NCBI GenBank assembly: GCA_032164245.1
Contig: JAVMKO010000001.1
Location: forward strand, 167,329,434-167,393,433
From: Sternotherus odoratus
Lineage: Eukaryota; Chordata; Testudines; Kinosternidae
Direction of reading: 5' to 3'
DNA length: 64,000 nt
The notes under the pieces: model-generated
Database searches by the model: none
What the model was told of the DNA's origin: nothing
Seen by the model: the letters and a program-made list of their open reading frames with translations, nothing else
Part shown: one piece after another, positions 11,415 to 21,345 of the stretch
How the letters are laid out: every line of letters starts with the position of its first letter
How positions within the stretch are numbered: position 1 is the stretch's first letter
Program-made: the position numbers and the translations under genes

Positions 11415-12420
11415 TTCATAGAAATTGTCATACCAGGTCAGCCCAGTCGTCCATCTACTCTGATATCTGCCTTCGGCCTTGTCCAGTACCAGATAAAGTA
11501 TATTGCTCTTCTACAGCAATTTTCACCCAAGGTGGGTAAGTAGTAATTAGCCCCATTTTCTAGAGCTGCTTTAGGAAGAGCTGTGACACACCCACAAAGG
11601 ACACATGTAATAATATGTCCATGTGGAAAGTTCATTCATATTCCTAGTTAATTAGCACTTGACTTATATCTGGAAGCACAAGAAGTGATACCCCATACAT
11701 TTTTAATCTAAGTAATATCACTGAGGATGTTTTTATTTTACATATTCTATTACATCTATTCTTTTTTTGAAGTCCTACTGTGTCCTTTGTCTTGATGATA
11801 GTTTGTAGCAGTACGTTCCACAAGATGTTGTGTGCTGAGTAAAACAGAAGGGAAAAAATCCTTGTACCATTTTAATAATCATTGCCTTACTTATTTATTG
11901 AGAATTTCTTTAGATAGTCCCTTTGTTATTGTTTTATAAGAAACAGTAAACACAATAGCTCAAGTGATTCCTTGCACATAATAGTCTTTATTTTATGTCT
12001 GTCTATCAGGTTTCCTCTTACAAAGTTCTTCTCTGAACTAATTACTTCTAACTTGGTTAAATCTCACCTCACAGGAAAGTCCTTCCTGGCTTCTAATCAT
12101 TTTTGTTGCCCATCTCTGGCCCTTTCCCATCTGCGCAGTGTCTTTTTGAGACAAAGTAAAAGTTGAACAGTATTCAAAATGAGGGCACTATGACATTTGG
12201 ACTATTATTCTCCATCACATCCTTAATGCCAGCCTAAAAATCATATTTGCTTTTTGACTGAAGCAAGGCATTGAGTTATTCACAATGATATTCTTCTCCT
12301 TGAGTGGTGACAGTTAAACTAAAACTCATCAATGTTATGAGTAGTTTAAACAGTTCTTTTCGATGCACAATGCCTTGCACCTGTTGAAAGGAACAAACTC
12401 AAACTCTTCATACATGTTGA
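11415..12420 (-). mobile_element. Old degraded CR1-type LINE, 3' part, antisense
   Basis: On the + strand the order matches an antisense CR1. First is the 3'-terminal region ('ccaggtcagcccagtcgtcc', 'ccttgtccagtaccag', compare 14915-14995). Then comes 3' UTR-like sequence, then 'cttctaatcatttttgttgc' with 'catctctggccctttcccat' and 'gaacagtattcaaaatgagg', which parallels 'ccagaactggacacc' in the 28-kb CR1. No intact frame survives. The extent is approximate. Confidence 0.5.
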
Positions 12421-12786
12421 CCAATTCTAAAAGCACAGGTATGTCATGACATTCCATTGAGATTAGAGTGTCTGCCTTTTGGAATCACTGTAAGAACTTC
12501 CACCCCCTGAGGCATCACCAAAACTGGAAACAAAATCTGGATGAGGTATCAAAGGGATCTGCAATCTGTGTCATTTTTATATGCAGAAAAATATTACAAA
12601 GAAAACCGCGAAAATAATGTTACACCGCTGCTGTGCAAGAGTGCCCTAAAAGGTTACTTCTTAGGTCTAGGCTTACCCTGAGGTTGGAGAAAATAATTCT
12701 ACCAATTTCATTGTAGGCATAATTTTTTAAAACCCAAATATAACTGGTACACCTAACTTTTGAACTATATATCAGAGTGGAATTAC
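12421..12786. other. No recognisable feature
   Basis: Unclassified sequence flanking the Penelope insertion. Confidence 0.4.
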
Positions 12787-12846
12787 TGTACCCTTACAGA
12801 AGTGACAGAGTCCTGTGTCACCTTAAAGACTAACCAACGTATTGAA

Positions 12847-12886
12847 GCATAAGCTTTCGTGGGCTAATACCCACTTCGTCGGATGC
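12847..12886 (-). ncRNA. Hammerhead-like hairpin in Penelope 3' end
   Basis: On the minus strand this 40-nt segment reads gcat, then ccgacga plus one extra a, then a gtggg/cccac stem, then gaaa, gctt and atgc. The outer gcat/atgc can pair as stem I, and gtggg/cccac would be stem II. A hammerhead core needs CUGANGA and GAAA: position 4 is C instead of U here, and there is one extra A before stem II. PLEs are reported to carry hammerhead motifs. Self-cleavage of this copy is doubtful. Confidence 0.4.
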
Positions 12887-12989
12887 ATGCAGTGGAAGTA
12901 TGCAGAGGCAGGTATAAATAAGTAGGCAAGGACCAGGTTAAAGATAACAATATTAGTTCAATTAGGCTGAACTATCTTAGTATCTCTAA

Positions 12990-13391
12990 TCAGGGAGGAT
13001 GAGGCCCTCTTCCAGCAACTGATCTGGAGGTGTGAACATCCAGAGTGGAGAAACTGCTTTTGTAGTTAGCTAGCCATTCATAGTCTTTGTTTAACACTGA
13101 GTTGATGGTGTCAAATTTGCAAATGAACTGTAGCTCAGCAGTTTCTCTGTGAAGTCTGGTCTTGAAGTTTTTTTGCTGCAGGATGGTGACCTTTAAATCT
13201 GTTAGTGTGTGTCCAGAGAGATTGAAGTGTTCTCCTATAGGTTTTTGTATATTGCCATTCCTGATATCTGATTTGTGTCCATTAATCCTTTTACATAGGG
13301 ACTGTCCAGTTTGGCCGATGTACATAGCAGAGGGACATTGGTGGCACATGATGGCGTATATTACATTGGCAGACGTGCAGGTGAATGAACC
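12990..13391 (-). pseudogene. Penelope GIY-YIG endonuclease domain (remnant)
   Basis: The frame contains NVIYAIMCHQCP, then AMYIGQTGQSLCKRINGH, matching the GIY (here IYA) and YIG halves of a GIY-YIG nuclease with the catalytic Arg region. The Cys pair between the halves (C-x2-C) is typical of Penelope-type endonucleases. Further on come an HFNLSGH segment and a basic C-terminal tail ending shortly before the stop at 12990. In PLEs this domain follows the RT and nicks target DNA. Here it is cut off from the RT by a deletion and frame change near 13400, so the protein is not functional. A second, shorter copy of the same C-terminus lies at 48980-49171. A host GIY-YIG gene is ruled out by the transposon ends. 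Confidence 0.85.
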
Positions 13392-13626
13392 AGTGATGGT
13401 TGAGAAGGGGCGTGAGTGGACGAGATTTGAGGAAGCGTTGTTCCAGGTCAGCCATAAAAATGTTGGCACACTGTGGGGCCATGCGGGGGCCCATAGCAGT
13501 GCCACTGGTCTGGAGGTATATATTGTCACCAAATTTGAAATAATTTTGTGTGAGGATAGTCACAGAGCTCAGCAGCCGCTTGTGCTGTGGCATCATAAGG
13601 GATTTTCCTGACAGCTTGTATTCCAT
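13392..13626 (-). pseudogene. Penelope reverse-transcriptase fragment
   Basis: In a different frame from the endonuclease, the minus strand reads YFKFGDNIYLQTSGTAMG, then MAPQCANIFMADLEQ. This matches the GTAMG..MAP..ANIFM block of Penelope-type RTs. The frame starts just inside the 5' terminal motif, so everything N-terminal to this block is missing. It loses register near 13400, before the region that would hold the catalytic aspartate pair. It is therefore a short, inactive remnant, probably made by internal deletion or template jumping during the element's insertion. Confidence 0.75.
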
Positions 13627-13670
13627 CTATGGACTAACACGGCTACCTCTCTGATTCTTGTACCCTTACA

Positions 13671-14886
13671 AAATAGTTTCCATAACAGAGATGTGCTGCA
13701 TTGAAAAACTTTAATTCAGGTGACTGTTAAACAGTGGTTCACCAGTAGCAGCAGCAGCAGAATTCTTACTATCTTTGGAGAAAATATATATGTTAAGGGG
13801 CTTTGCACCTGAAATAATTTTAGATCTACTTAGAGAAATTCTGTCCAGACTGGATTAGGTTCCAGTATTCCATGTTGTATTATGTCATCCAACAATGGGA
13901 GCTGAACTGATCTAATATAAGCAGGGAGGGTGTGTAATGTGAATGTTACAGGAATATAATAAACTGTGGGACCCACTGTCATTTTGGAAGCAATTTCATA
14001 ACCTGATTTTTTCCCCCATAATTAGTAAGTAGTGAACAGAGTTCACTGAAAGTCTCACATGGACTGTCCTATCCAGGAACATTTTCAGAAGTTCCCCACT
14101 ATATCAGAATAAACTGTAATTTCTCAGTTGCTTGTGGCTAATTCTACACTAAATGCCATGGGATTTTTGTTACTAAGAACTGAAAAGTAATTTATGTCCA
14201 AAATAACTGGAAAGAGTCTATAAAAGTACCTTGAAGATTGAATTTTTCATTGCTGTTCACTTTAGAAGCAAAACATCCAAAATCCCAACAGTGATGTATG
14301 TTAGTAAAGTTCTTTCAGAGCCTTCGATGGAAAAACATGATAAATAGACAAAGTATTATTTAAGGCCAGATTCATCCTTGTTGTACCTCCATAGGAATTT
14401 GACCTATTCTATATAGTTTTATTATTACTACTTGGGAAAAAAACAGGGATACTTTTAAATTTTTACTCTGACTGGATAACTACATATACATTGAAAAATA
14501 TAGTGACAAGATAACTTATGAGTAATTGCCGTCACTTAAAAATCACTTCTCTACTTTTAAAAAACAAAACAAAATAGTTTAAACATTTTTTCCCTTTATC
14601 TATGAGAGATCTTTCTCCCAAAGAATAGTAGATATTCATGTGCTTAAGTATCTGAATTCCAGCTAATGCACACCCTTGGATACTTAACCTTTGCTGATTT
14701 AGAACACTGTCCTGGTCAAAATTCATTTTCAGTGCATTTTGCTACAGAGTCTCTGCAGTTTTTCTTCTCCTGTTGAGATGAATCCTGATTCTACTGACCA
14801 AAGTTGCTCAGAACTTGCACTGTGAATACTTAGTCCCAGCTCTAGGCATGCCTTCCTAAGTAGAAACAAGCCAGGCCTACCCAAAA
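13671..14886. other. No recognisable feature
   Basis: AT-rich sequence with a short CAG run at 13747-13761. No repeat was recognised. Confidence 0.4.
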
Positions 14887-14989
14887 ACATACATAAGAAG
14901 GGCCATACTGGGTCAGACCAAAGGTCCATCAAGCCCAGTATCCTGTCTTCCAACAGAGGCCAATACCAGGTGTCTCAGAGGGAATGAGC

Positions 14990-15300
14990 AGAACAGGTAA
15001 TGATCAAATGTTCCATCCCGTTGCCCATTCCCAGCTTCTTGTCCATCAAGCCCCTGGTCCACATGCTTGTTGACCCCCTCAAAGAATTCTAGTAGATTGG
15101 TGAGGCATGATTTCCCCTTACAAAAACCATGTTGACTATTCCTCAACAAATTATGTTCATCTGTGTGTCTGACAATTGTGTTCTTTACTCTAGTTTCAAA
15201 CAGTTTGCCAAGGACTGAAGTCAGATTTACCAGCCTGCAATTGCTGGGTTCTCCTTTGGAGCCCTTTTTAAAAATTGGCATCACATTAGCTATCTTCCAG
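14990..15300 (-). pseudogene. CR1 reverse-transcriptase N-terminal fragment
   Basis: The frame reads MMPIFKKGSKGEPSNCR, then LTSVLGKLFETRVKNTI, then SQHGFCKGKSCLTNLLEFFE with VNKHVDQG. This is the start of a CR1 RT domain (P.FKKG...NYRPVSLTSv.gK..E, then SQHGFrkgrSc.tnL). The usual Tyr of NYRP is Cys. Right after VDQG the sequence switches to 3' UTR, so the catalytic block A and the (F/Y)xDD block are deleted. Confidence 0.85.
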
Positions 15301-15639
15301 TCATTTGATGCAGAAATGGATTTAAATGATAGGTTACAGACTACAGTTAGTAGTCCTGCAATTTCACATTTGAGTTCCTTCAGAACTCATGGGTGGATAC
15401 CATCTGGTCCTGGTGACTTATTACTATTTAGTTCATCAATTTGTTCCAAAACCTCCTCTAATTACATCTCAATCTGGGACAGTTCCTCAGATTTGACACC
15501 TAAAAAGAATGGCTCAGGTTTGGGACTCTCCTTCACATCCTCAGCTGTGAGACCTCAAAAAATAATTAATTTAGTTTCTCCGTAATGGCCTTATTATCCT
15601 TGAGTGTTCCTTTATTATCTTGATCGTCCAGGGGCCCCA

Positions 15640-15850
15640 CTGGTTGTTTAGCAGGCTTCCTGCTTCTGATGTACTAAAAAAAAGCCATTACTTTTTGAGT
15701 TTTTGGCTAGCTCTTCAAATTCTTTTTTGGCCTTCCTAATTATATTTTTACACTTCATTTGCCAGAGTTTATGCTCCTTTTTATTTTCCTGATTAGGATT
15801 TAACTTCCACTTTTTAAAGGATGCCTTTTTGCCTCTCACTGCTTTTTTTT
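15640..15850 (-). pseudogene. CR1 linker region between endonuclease and RT
   Basis: The frame is very Lys-rich (KKASFKKWKLNPNQENKKEH, then IIRKAKKEFEELAKNSKSN). This is the characteristic basic linker ahead of the RT in CR1 proteins. It lies between the endonuclease and RT blocks in the expected order. A stop and a T-rich insertion (15841-15854) bound it. Confidence 0.65.
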
Positions 15851-16118
15851 TTTTACTTTATTGTTTAGCCACAGCGGCTCTTTTTTTGGTTCTCTTAATA
15901 TGATTTTTTAAATTTGGGGTATACATTTAAGTTGAGCCTCTGTTATGGTGTCTTTAAAAAGTTTCCATGCAACTTGCAGGGATTTTACTTTTGGCTCTGT
16001 ACTTTTTAATTTCTATTTAAGTAATCACCTCATTTTTGTGTAGTTCCCCTTTCTGAAATTGTATGCTATGGTGTTAGGCCCCTGTGATGTTTTCCTCACC
16101 ACAGGGATGTTAAATTTA

Positions 16119-16423
16119 CAGTAGACTCTCATTATCCAGGATGATAGGGAAAATAATAATCCTGGTTAATAAAATCCCGGATAATCACCATCCATAGGAA
16201 ATATGGAGGGGGGGGGGGTTGGTTCACTAGCCACCCTGTGCCGGGGAGAGAGGGTGTTGGTTCACTGGCTGCCCTGCACCCTGGTGGGGTTTTTTGTTTG
16301 TTTGTTTGTTCTTGGGGAAGCAACAAAGCGAGAGCCAGCCCTGTGAGTTACGCATATTTTTTCTGACATCCTGGTTAATCCACATTCTGGTTAACCCAAT
16401 CCTGGATAATCAAGAGTCTACTG
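16119..16423. mobile_element. Tigger/pogo-type MITE, 305 bp, nested in CR1
   Basis: The termini are cagtagactctcattatcc and the inverse ggataatcaagagtctactg, with TA on each side (16117-16118 and 16424-16425). CR1 sequence resumes on the far side without loss. The interior holds repeated 'ctggttaa' and 'ggataat' motifs, a G run at 16207-16217 and a (gttt)n patch at 16287-16310. It has no transposase. The nesting shows it is younger than the CR1 copy. Confidence 0.9.
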
Positions 16424-16985
16424 TAATTATATTATGGTCACTATTACCAAGCGGTCCAGTTATATTCACCTCTTGGACCTGATCCTGTGCTTTACTTAGG
16501 ACTAAATCAATAATTGCCTCTCCTCTGGTGGGTTCCAGGACTAGCAGCTCCAAGAAGCCGTCATTTAAGGTGTCAAGAAACTTTATCTCTGCATCCTGTC
16601 CTGAGGTGATATGTACCCGATCAATATGGGGATAGCTGAAATCCCCCATTACTACTGAGTTTATTTTAATAGCCTCCCTTATCTTCCTGTACATTTCACA
16701 GTCACTACCACCATCCTGGTCTGATGGTCTGTAATATAGCCCCACTGATATATTCTTATTATTCAAGCATGCAAATTACTATCCATAGAGATTCTGTGGT
16801 ACAGGTTGGTCATTTAAGATTTTTACTTCATTTGATTCTACGCTTTCTTTCACATAGAGTGCCACTCCCCCACCACCACAACTTGTTCTCTCCTTCCGAT
16901 ATATTCTGTACCCTGGTATTACTGTTTCCCATTGATTATCCTCATTCCACCAGGTTTTTGTGATGCCTATTATATCAATATCCTC
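16410..16985 (-). pseudogene. CR1 AP-type endonuclease domain remnant
   Basis: In the main frame (16766 to 16430): ISVGLYYRPSDQD, then VVMGDFSYPHID with the catalytic Asp, then IIDLVLSKAQDQV, then LGNSDHNI with the SDH motif. These are the C-terminal signature blocks of the exonuclease/endonuclease/phosphatase fold used by CR1. Upstream, in another frame near 16850-16960, are GGGGVALYVKE and an ITKTWWNE segment in which the usual catalytic Glu of the ETW motif is Lys. The N-terminus is missing. Frame breaks and the Lys substitution make it inactive. The Tigger-type MITE starts immediately beyond the SDH block, in the linker. Confidence 0.85.
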
Positions 16986-17005
16986 ATTTAATATCAGGTA
17001 CTCTC

Positions 17006-17364
17006 TAGTTCACATGAAAGAGGAATCATTTTAATGATATAATAAGGGCTAACTAAGCCTGCTTAGGGGCAAGACTCATAGCAGTATTTCAGGAGGAAGG
17101 CTCCGAAGTTTGACTACGGAATGTTATTGGTGAATGAGCCTTAAAAGTCTTGTGCCTACTCCATCAGATATTTAATGGATTTGAATCATGAGTTAATCTT
17201 TCTTTTTGTAAAAATAGGGTATAAATCTCATGCTGGGGAGAGGACTGAATTCGATTTTGAATTACAGCTTGTGGGCAAAAGTGAACATTTAGAACAATAA
17301 ACTCCCATCCACATTAGAACTCCCAAAAGTACTGATCATAAAGCTGGATAAAAAACAAACAAAC
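17006..17364. other. No recognisable feature
   Basis: Unclassified AT-rich sequence between a CR1 and an old AT-rich repeat. Confidence 0.4.
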
Positions 17365-17755
17365 TTTCAATGGATCAGTTATGTCAGAAAACAATGTTTC
17401 ACTGACATCAAAATGTTCCAGCGGCATGTACAGACTGATGAATTTTTCACTGGAAAAGTGTTGAAATGAATAATTTAGGCTCATTTAGATAAAGTAAAAA
17501 ATGAAACATTTTCAGCCTATCATTTTAAATCAGTTTCAATATTTATATTATATTGAAATATTCATTTTATATTATATATTAGAATGTTTCGACATTAAAA
17601 CAATATCTCTAAATGATTTTTCTCTCAATTTCTGTTCCATGGGAAAATTTCAACTTTTCATTCCAATTCAGAATGAAAACAAGTTTCAAAGTGTCAGAAT
17701 TCCTGTGGAATGGGAATTCCATTTTCAGACCAACTCTAGTCAATGGGAGATTTGT
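17365..17755. repeat. Old AT-rich palindromic repeat (aaacatttt-type)
   Basis: 'aaaatgttcc', 'tgaaacatttt', 'gaatgtttcgacatt' and 'tttcaacttttcattccaat', ending with 'ccattttcagaccaactcta', match an old sauropsid palindrome also seen at 8085-8365. The open frames across it are incidental. Confidence 0.5.
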
Positions 17756-17934
17756 AGAGATCAGGTGTGAAATCCTGACCTTAATGAAGCTAATGGTATT
17801 TTGGCCATTGACTTTAGGGGAGTAGAGAATTTCACCATGGGTATAGAATATGGCCTTAATGTACTAGCTAGACTTTGTTATTTTTAATTATTTGTTCAGA
17901 ACTTAATTGTCAGCATCACTCAGTAGGAAAATAT
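17756..17934. other. No recognisable feature
   Basis: Short unclassified spacer. Confidence 0.4.
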
Positions 17935-18634
17935 GTTCCTGTAGCAGTGAACTCACTGCTAGCACACCCCGTTACAACTGGGTATGGCATAACAGACTCT
18001 TTTCCCTTTGGCACACCCTGCTGACAGCTGGTCCGGCCCCTTTCTTCCTGTAACTCAGCCCTCTGGCTAGGTCATATTTTAGTCCTCCCCTTGTGTGGTA
18101 ACAGAAAATCCCACAGAAAACAGCCCATTGTCCTCACAAAAGATCTCAGCCCCAACTCTGGGCCTGTGGCCTCCATTCCTGTCTCTCAGGGCTTCCAGTA
18201 GTTCTTACTCCTTTATTAGGGGCTTCACACCATCTTCTTTGATGGCTAGTAGGGGAACCCAGGTCCTTCCACTCCACTGGGTTTCAGCCCAGAGGCCCTG
18301 TGGTGATCAAGCAGGTTTTGTCTCTATGACATGCCCCTGGCACCTCACCAGGCTTCTTCTGACCATAGTCTTTTATCAGACCTTCTCCCCACAACCTCTC
18401 TAGGTTTACCCTTCCCTCTAGGCTCTTTCCTAGAATTCCTCCCCACAACAAAATCTCAGAGTATGGAGAAACCCAGCTTCTCCCCTCCTCAGGCTTGACC
18501 TTCCGTCCCTCTTGGCTGCTTGGTTTTACCTGCTTTGTTCCTCAGCTGAAAACCTCCCAGGGCTCTCTCCCTGGAAGTCCAGATCCCAACCTTTTTTCAA
18601 GGCACATTACCAAAGCCTGCTCCACCCCAGTAGC
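17935..18634. repeat. LTR-like GC-rich repeat, left part
   Basis: Pyrimidine- and CCC-rich sequence ('ggcacaccctgctgac', 'tagtaggggaacccaggtcc', 'gggtttcagcccagaggccc') that I recognise as a common turtle LTR-like repeat. Its continuation lies beyond the hAT insertion, at 19501-19835. I did not identify TG/CA ends, a TATA box or a polyadenylation signal with confidence, so the LTR class is tentative. Confidence 0.35.
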
Positions 18635-19492
18635 CAGTGGCGTCGCTAGGGTTGGTGTCACCCAGTGCGGTAAACTCACGGTGTCACCCCTCCAGATTTC
18701 GATCACAGATTTATTCTCCTTATGACTCCTTATGACTCCTTATATGGAGCCAATCTGGAAGACCCAGCCTGGCGTCAGTAGCTGGCACTGGGGGAAGCCG
18801 AGTGGCGGGGGCCCAGCCCAGATGGGAACAAGAGCCCCGCGCCCGCCCTAGAGTCCTACACCCCTTTTATCGCGGGGTTTCTCGGGGGGGGGCAGCACAC
18901 GATCCCCTCCCCCTCCCCGCCACTATCCTCCTCCCGTCGCCGCCTCAACCCAGGTCCCCGGAAGCCCCCGGCCACAGAGTCCATATAAGGAAACAACCTT
19001 ATAAGTCTCGGTTCCGGCGGGAGCCTTCCTGCTCCTTGTATGGCGATTCTGGCGCCGGGAGGGGGTTGGAGAGAGGTGAACCCGAAGCGCGGGGGGGAGG
19101 GGGAGCGAAGTGTCGAAAGGAAGAGAAGCTCCAGCGTTTTTTTTCAGCCCTGCAGAGCTGCCTGTTCTCCGGCTGAAGATGGAAGCTTAGGCAGGGGAAG
19201 AGCGGGGCTTGCTTGGGCACTTGATTTCTTCAGGGATGGCTGTATAGCGCCTGGGAAGAGGATTCCCTGAATCCGGGGGTCTGAAACAGAGGAGTTGGAA
19301 CGATTTGGGGGGGGGGAGGTGCTGAGTGCCACTGAACGAAACTGTGAACCCTGCCCATCATGGAAACACTTCAAGCTGGGGTGCTGCAGCGGCTGCAATT
19401 TGCAATTGCAATTTTTCATTTGGTGTCACCCCTCTGAGATGGTGTCACCCGGTGCGGTCCGCACTCCCCGCACCCGCCTAGCTACGCCAGTG
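18635..19492. mobile_element. hAT-type DNA transposon, 858 bp, nested
   Basis: The left end cagtggcgtcgctagg and the inverse of the right end (cactggcgtagctagg) match at 14 of 16 positions. The flanks carry a perfect 8-bp TSD, ccagtagc (18627-18634 and 19493-19500). Subterminal 'ggtgtcaccc' motifs recur near both ends (18653-18696 and 19422-19450). The GC-rich interior has no transposase frame. The element split an older LTR-like repeat, so it is the younger of the two. Confidence 0.9.
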
Positions 19493-19500
19493 CCAGTAGC

Positions 19501-19835
19501 TGTTCTTGTCTTTCTCCTGGTCACTTGTCAGCCTTCCCTATTCAGGAGAGGATCCCAGGACCAACTGTTTCCTGGACTTTCTTGTTGACCCTGTTGGTCT
19601 CTCCAGTTTCTAGCCCCAGGGCTAGTGGGTGACTGCAGAGTTCCCTCCTCTCTGCAGCTCCCTTCTGCTCCACTCTTTTTGCCTCAATAGCACCACCAAC
19701 TTCCTTCCCAGATGAGCTTCATCTCTCATGAAGGGTGGCCCGTTCTCTGGGTGCAGCCAGGTAACAACTGGCCTCAGGCCCATATTAACCATTTCACTGC
19801 CTGTGGCGGGTACACACCACATCACAGCTCTCCTT
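19501..19835. repeat. LTR-like GC-rich repeat, right part
   Basis: Continuation of the repeat interrupted at 18634. It shows the same CCC/TCC-rich composition and ends near 'cattaaccatttcactgcct' and 'ggcgggtacacaccacatca', which resembles the terminal part of that turtle repeat. Confidence 0.35.
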
Positions 19836-20994
19836 TAGGGTCACCATTCTTTCTGCCCTTTGTTTCTCTTCTTTCCCCTGCCTCTTTTCTCTATTTCTCA
19901 TTTTCTCTTCTGCCTTTGATTCCCCTCAACAATTCTCAGTTTGCCTCCCCCACCTAGTTTTTCTCTCAGGTTTTCCCATCCCATCAGCTCAAATAAGGAA
20001 AGAAATAGTAAATGTTGACATTTAAAGTGTCGTTTTTCTTTAATGTCAATGCCCCAATAAGATTAATGGTAGGTGGCGAAACACATGCTTCAGACATTTT
20101 TTTAAACACTTTGCAGATTCAGGAAAGTCATACCACATTGGTTACACTCAGTGCACATTTGGAAGGTTTTCTTCAGAACCATAAGGGTTAGACATTTATT
20201 TTTAACTTAGATTCTTGCAAATGTTGAATGTGCCACATGGACCACAAACACATTGTGCAAGTCATGTGTTTGACATTTCTGCAACAACATGCCTTTTCTG
20301 GGTCCTTCAAAATACTACGCACATTTATGGCAGTAGGTGTTTATTATTAATAGTAATAATGTGAGATCTTTATTCTATTTTCACTCAGTAATTGTTTTTG
20401 AAAACCACAGATACAGCACAGAATAATAATAGTCAAGTTAATCCTAAAACTGTCTTGAATAAAAATTAATGCCATATGTTACTGATCTAAAAAAATTACT
20501 GGAGTGAAGCAGATGAAGTATGATATCACACCACCCAAAAATATATTGATGTTAACCACTTTATAAACTGCATATGGAACAGATATTCCATACTCTATTT
20601 ATAATCAACAGTTCTGAAAAGTTTACTCAAACTTTCAGAATTAAGTGAAGCTTACAAATATCATAGGGAAATTGTCTAGTGCTGGGTATTTCTACAGCTT
20701 GTAAGGATAGTTTACAACAGACATGATCATCCACTATGAAACATTCTGGATTCCTGGGAAAAGTCAGAATTCAGGAAGCCCTAATCCTGAAAAGTATTAC
20801 TCATAGGTGGGTCTAGAGACCCTTGATTTCAATAGGGCTCTGTCCAGTGTTATTTTTTCCACCTCCCTCCCCAACTTATCTTATAAAAAAGATGGCAGTT
20901 GATTTGGAAGCTAGTAAATACCACACTCTTCCAACAGCCAGTCTTGTTGCTGCCTTCCTCTGCAGCATGGGGCATGGGGTCACTTGCAGGTTTA
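19836..20994. other. No recognisable feature
   Basis: AT-rich sequence with no clear repeat or coding signal. Confidence 0.4.
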
Positions 20995-21172
20995 ACCTAG
21001 TGTAAGTGGTGGATTCTCTGTAACTTGAAGTCTTTAAATCTCAGGCAGAGGTTAGGAGTCTGTTACAGGAGTGGGTGGGCGAGGTTCTGTGGCCTGCAAT
21101 GTGCAGGAGATCAGATTAGGTGATCATATGATGATCCCTTCTGGCCTTAAAGTCTATAAGGTGTGTCCACTG
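20995..21172 (+). repeat. CR1-family 3' UTR fragment, sense
   Basis: Contains 'ggtggattctctgtaacttg' plus 'aagtctttaaatc', also present inverted at 49700-49745. It continues into 'ctgtggcctgcaatgtgcag' and 'cccttctggccttaaagtct', the 3' terminus of a common turtle CR1 subfamily. Confidence 0.7.
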
Positions 21173-21345
21173 CTCAATGAAAATTACTATGAAAAGGAAG
21201 CACAGTCTAGGCATATATTATCTTCAGCCTTTCCCTCCGCAATGGGAATCCTGTTTTACATGAAGGTCTGGTGGGAAGCCAGGGTCAGGGGAGGCTCAGA
21301 AAACACAGGTCCAGTAGTTTGGTACTGCTACAGAATTAAGGGAGC
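21173..21345. other. No recognisable feature
   Basis: Short unclassified segment. Confidence 0.35.

Larger units (their letters stand above)
12799..13658 (-). mobile_element. Penelope-like retroelement, internally deleted, 12-bp TSD
   Basis: The 860-bp element is flanked by a perfect 12-bp direct repeat (tgtacccttaca, 12787-12798 and 13659-13670). Reading the minus strand, it begins with the terminal motif 'cagagaggtagccgtgttag'. It then carries an RT fragment, a GIY-YIG endonuclease, a 3' UTR and the 3' terminus with the hairpin motif at 12847-12886, ending in 'ggtgacacaggactctgtca'. Full PLEs encode a single RT plus GIY-YIG protein. Here most of the RT is gone and the two domains are in different frames. 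The same terminus occurs in the units at 554-757, 47229-47464 and 48978-49362. Confidence 0.9.
14887..17005 (-). mobile_element. CR1-family LINE, 5'-truncated and internally deleted
   Basis: Read on the minus strand, the element runs from a partial endonuclease (from about 16990), through the linker region, into the first part of the RT (to about 15050). It then jumps to the 3' terminal sequence (complement of 14890-15045, 'ccatactgggtcagacc' on the + strand). A Tigger-type MITE (16119-16423) interrupts it. The RT core between the QHGF block and the 3' UTR is absent. CR1 elements transpose by target-primed reverse transcription; this copy cannot. Many frameshifts separate the recognisable blocks. 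Confidence 0.88.

Noticed and set aside
12990..13532. A host GIY-YIG nuclease gene
   Set aside because: The domain lies inside a Penelope-like element with matching termini and a 12-bp TSD, next to an RT fragment. It is transposon-derived.
18802..19588. Overlapping frames suggesting a first exon in a CpG-rich island
   Set aside because: The GC-rich block is the core of the 858-bp hAT element with defined TIRs and TSD, so the island belongs to the transposon and not to a promoter.
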